Under the pieces are notes generated by a model. It made no database searches and had not been told where the DNA came from. It was given only the letters and a program-made list of their open reading frames with translations. DNA of 64,000 nt from Lentilactobacillus fungorum (GTDB lineage Bacteria > Bacillota > Bacilli > Lactobacillales > Lactobacillaceae): assembly GCF_016860605.1 (NCBI RefSeq), contig NZ_BNJR01000021.1, positions 102,520 through 166,519 of the forward strand, read 5' to 3'. A program made the position numbers and the translations under genes. Positions 61,754-64,000 of this stretch are shown one piece after another (within the stretch, counting starts at the first letter, position 1; every line of letters begins with the position of its first letter).

Positions 61754-61787
61754 CCAAACACTGAAGTCACTAAAAGCTGGAATTATT
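61754..61787 (+). promoter_or_regulatory. Shared upstream motif, copy 2 (before lipoprotein gene)
   Basis: CCAAACACTGA, then TAAAAGCTGGAATTAT, matches the segment before the DUF3800 gene in sequence, spacing and distance to the ribosome site. Confidence 0.5.
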
Positions 61788-61799
61788 GGAGGATTAACT

Positions 61800-62561
61800 A
61801 TGAAGAGGGCGAAATACTTAGTTTTACTTTTGCTAGTTCCGCTATTAGTCTTGGGAGGGTGTGGCAAGAAAGAAACGAGATATTATGATTCTGATTTCAT
61901 TTCTGCATTACAACGAGGGTTACAAAATCGCTGGGCAATTTCAGATAATATCAAAGATCCAAACAATATTAGCAAGGATGAGGCTACCAAGATGGTCAAT
62001 GCTGAACTCAAGCAAGTTAAAGGCTATGATAACAAAAAGTTCAAAAGCAATAAACTTCATGAGCAAGCTTTAGCCTACCTCAACGCCATCAAGGAACAAA
62101 AAAATAGCATCAAAAAGTATGACACTAATTCATTTATTACTTTGTGGAACGAGGCATACAACAAACGGACTAAAGCAATTTTAAATATTAACAAGATTCA
62201 CGAATTGAAAGTCGATTCCAAATACCAATCCGATTTGACAGAACTAACCAGAAATGGTGATAAGGCAATTAACCAGGATAATAAAAACGAACAAGTCGAT
62301 TCATTAATAAAAACAATTAAATTCAAACAGACAAAAAATGACTATAGCTATAAAACATATTCAGCCAATGTTAAAAATACCACGGACTTTTCGTTTAAAT
62401 CATTTAGTGTAAATGTCAAATTGCTAAATGCTAATAAAACGGTCATTGATATTCAACCTATTTTTATCAACGACTGGGACAACGGACAGACTAACCGTTT
62501 TGAATTTACCACTGATAAGAAATTTACCAGTTATCATGTTGTCAAAGATTTAGTTGATTAA
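61800..62561 (+). CDS. Phage-encoded lipoprotein with FxLYD-like C-terminus
   Basis: The 253-residue protein begins with a lipoprotein signal: basic MKRAKYL, a hydrophobic core and the lipobox LGGC, so the cysteine at about residue 21 would be lipidated and the protein held on the outer membrane face. A helical middle part is followed by a beta-rich domain (YSANVKNTTDFSFKSFSVNV) like FxLYD domains of cell-surface proteins. Phage lipoproteins next to integrase genes can block DNA injection by related phages; that role is inference here. A GGAGG site precedes the ATG. Confidence 0.8.
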   Translation: MKRAKYLVLLLLVPLLVLGGCGKKETRYYDSDFISALQRGLQNRWAISDNIKDPNNISKDEATKMVNAELKQVKGYDNKKFKSNKLHEQALAYLNAIKEQKNSIKKYDTNSFITLWNEAYNKRTKAILNINKIHELKVDSKYQSDLTELTRNGDKAINQDNKNEQVDSLIKTIKFKQTKNDYSYKTYSANVKNTTDFSFKSFSVNVKLLNANKTVIDIQPIFINDWDNGQTNRFEFTTDKKFTSYHVVKDLVD

Positions 62562-62567
62562 GCAACT

Positions 62568-62606
62568 AAAAAACACATCCCCCACCGACCAAAGTACAGG
62601 ATGTGC
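62568..62606 (-). terminator. Minus-strand terminator upstream of the integrase
   Basis: On the minus strand CACATCC and GGATGTG form a stem around an 18-base loop, followed by TTTTTTAG. There is no T run on the plus strand, so it stops transcripts coming from the integrase side. Confidence 0.6.
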
Positions 62607-62723
62607 CAACAATACATATACAAGGGATTACTATACCCTTCTAAGTCATATCATACAGGAAAGGAGGTGATGCCGTCAAAGGTTCCTTTAACTAATCCGT
62701 CCCAGGGTAGAAAGAGGAATATT

Positions 62724-63875
62724 ATGACAAAAATAAAATCGTATAAGAAAAACAATGAAACTTTTTATGAATTCCAGTTGTACATCGGGATCGACCCTTT
62801 AACCGGTAAAAAACGCAAAACTCGCCGCCGTGGGTTCAAATCAGAAAAAGAGGCTCTTTTACAACTAGCCAGGTTAGAAATCCAAGTTGCTGACGGAGAG
62901 TTTGAACCACAGAAAAAGAAACAAACTTTTGAAGACCTTTTTAAGTTGTGGTTTATTCAATATAAAAATACCGTCAAGGAATCTTCGTGGGCGACTACAC
63001 AACGAATTTTTAGATTACACATCATCCCAATTTTTGGCAGTTATCTGGTTGACCAAATAACCGTGATGGAATGCCAAAAAGCGGTTAATCAATGGTTTAA
63101 TGCTGGCTTGGCACAATACCCACGGTTTATTAATTACACTGCTAAAGTGCTTGATTATGCTATTTCCATGCAGTTGATTACCGTGAACCCAGCTAAACAG
63201 ATAATTTTACCACGGAAAAAAAATAACGATGCGGTTCGCCATAATATTGAAAATTATTATGACAGTGAAGAACTGGAACACTTTTTTGAATGCTTAAAAG
63301 ATGCTGACATAAATCCACAAGCATATGTCTTCTTCCGATTGGCCGCCTTTTCCGGTATGCGGAAATCAGAAATGCTAGCTTTGAAGTGGAGTGACGTTGA
63401 CTTTGAGCATGATGCGATTAGTGTCAATAAAACACAATCTCGTGGCGAAAATAACCGTTTGGTAGTCCAGTCGCCCAAGACACCACGGAGCTATCGAACC
63501 GTGTTCATAGAGCCTAAAACCACCCAAATTTTGCGACAGTGGAAAAAGAAGCAGGCAAAGTATTTGCAAGCACTAGGTTTCCCGCTTGGTGACAATTTAG
63601 TTTTCTCTAACGAACAGAATGAAATGTTTCAACCCGTCAAACCACAAGTATGGTTAAAGTATGTTATTGATAACTATGATTTGAAGAAAGTTACTGTCCA
63701 TGCTTTCCGCCATACTTACGCTACTTTATCCTATGAAGCGGGTGCCAATCCAATTGCCGTAAAGGAACAACTAGGTCACTCGTCACTAAAGACTACTTTT
63801 GACGTCTATACCGCCACTACCCACAAGGAATCTAATGAAGCCACAAAAAAGTTAGCAGCGTATTTAAAATTTTAA
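62724..63875 (+). CDS. int: Phage-type tyrosine integrase
   Basis: This site-specific recombinase inserts and excises the element. It starts at the ATG at 62724 after AAAGAGG; the frame is open from 62601. The 383 residues show an N-terminal AP2-like arm-binding part (FYEFQLYIGIDPLTGKKRKT), a core-binding domain (about 70-170), and the catalytic domain. Catalytic residues are R in FSGMRKSEMLAL, HAFRHTY (H-x-x-R), LGHSS and the tyrosine in TFDVYTATT. It appears intact and points outward, to an att site beyond 63880. Confidence 0.95.
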   Translation: MTKIKSYKKNNETFYEFQLYIGIDPLTGKKRKTRRRGFKSEKEALLQLARLEIQVADGEFEPQKKKQTFEDLFKLWFIQYKNTVKESSWATTQRIFRLHIIPIFGSYLVDQITVMECQKAVNQWFNAGLAQYPRFINYTAKVLDYAISMQLITVNPAKQIILPRKKNNDAVRHNIENYYDSEELEHFFECLKDADINPQAYVFFRLAAFSGMRKSEMLALKWSDVDFEHDAISVNKTQSRGENNRLVVQSPKTPRSYRTVFIEPKTTQILRQWKKKQAKYLQALGFPLGDNLVFSNEQNEMFQPVKPQVWLKYVIDNYDLKKVTVHAFRHTYATLSYEAGANPIAVKEQLGHSSLKTTFDVYTATTHKESNEATKKLAAYLKF

Positions 63876-64000
63876 TTACGGGTATACCAATTCGGTCAAA
63901 TTCTATCAATCATTGCTGCCACTGATATTTTGGCTCCCCCGCTGGCTCCCCCTGAGGTGACAATCAGTGACAACTGATAACAATCGAAAGCAAAGAAAAT
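63876..64000. other. Region downstream of the integrase, possible attachment site side
   Basis: The 125 bp after the integrase contain a direct repeat GGCTCCCC-cgct-GGCTCCCC (about 63932-63952) and AATCAGTGACAACTGATAAC. Such short repeats often lie near the att core. With the left attachment site unknown and the window ending, the att core cannot be named. Confidence 0.35.

Noticed and set aside
63925..64000. A defined attachment core site downstream of the integrase.
   Set aside because: Only short direct repeats are visible, and no matching copy was found at the left edge of the element, so no att site is claimed.

Overview
The window reads as chromosomal DNA of a low-GC Gram-positive lactic acid bacterium, most likely a heterofermentative Lactobacillaceae of the Lentilactobacillus (L. 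buchneri/hilgardii) type. This rests on a class Ib ribonucleotide reductase, a D-lactate-dehydrogenase-like gene, class II galT, PepC, LCP/TagA wall genes, YabA/DarA-type Firmicutes genes and Firmicutes operon order. Species assignment is inference; no rRNA lies in the window.

Layout. Bases 1-7399 (minus) hold a replication and nucleotide block: rsmI (cut by the window edge), yabA, holB, darA, tmk, yaaL, recR, ybaB, dnaX, the SRP RNA, tadA and an RsmC-like methyltransferase. Bases 7448-11122 (plus) hold nrdH-nrdE-nrdF behind a promoter with NrdR boxes. Bases 11248-16950 (minus) hold galK-galE-galT and an ldhD-like gene, with long hairpin repeats between genes and a GalR-type operator in the galK promoter. 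mprF follows. Bases 20214-33608 (minus) are the translation/transcription block: rplL, rplJ with an L10 leader, rplA, rplK, a hydrolase, nusG, secE, rpmG, a sigma-H-like factor, yacP, rlmB, mrnC, cysS, gltX, yacL, radA and dut. Bases 33670-52170 are mixed housekeeping genes: rpiA, pepC, gpmA, an AEC transporter, an LCP protein, an EIIA-Man domain, a HAD phosphatase, tRNA-Leu(AAG), thrB, sprT, tex, a Ca-type P-ATPase, nadE-pncB and tagA. Bases 52175-56094 hold a NagR-like regulator, proC, and a TPP riboswitch controlling ykoE-ykoF. Bases 56100-58707 hold three zinc-ribbon genes.

Bases about 58980-64000 are foreign. They look like the lysogeny arm of a temperate phage, in inverted order, with the lytic arm lost. 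From left to right there is a broken ribbon-helix-helix gene and a broken Cro-like gene (minus), then a broken CI-like repressor and an ImmA-like peptidase with several frameshifts (plus), an intact DUF3800 gene, a separately promoted structured small RNA, an intact lipoprotein gene and an intact tyrosine integrase. The immunity module is decayed while the cargo between it and the integrase is open. The most interesting candidate for an undescribed system is therefore the DUF3800 gene, the adjacent small RNA of about 135 nt and the lipoprotein.

A second unusual system runs across the core genome. It is a family of hairpin repeats of about 120 bp that always sit sense-oriented, ending about 18-30 nt before the start codon of the next gene (ldhD, galE, the P-type ATPase, proC, ykoE). 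Their arms differ between copies but stay complementary.
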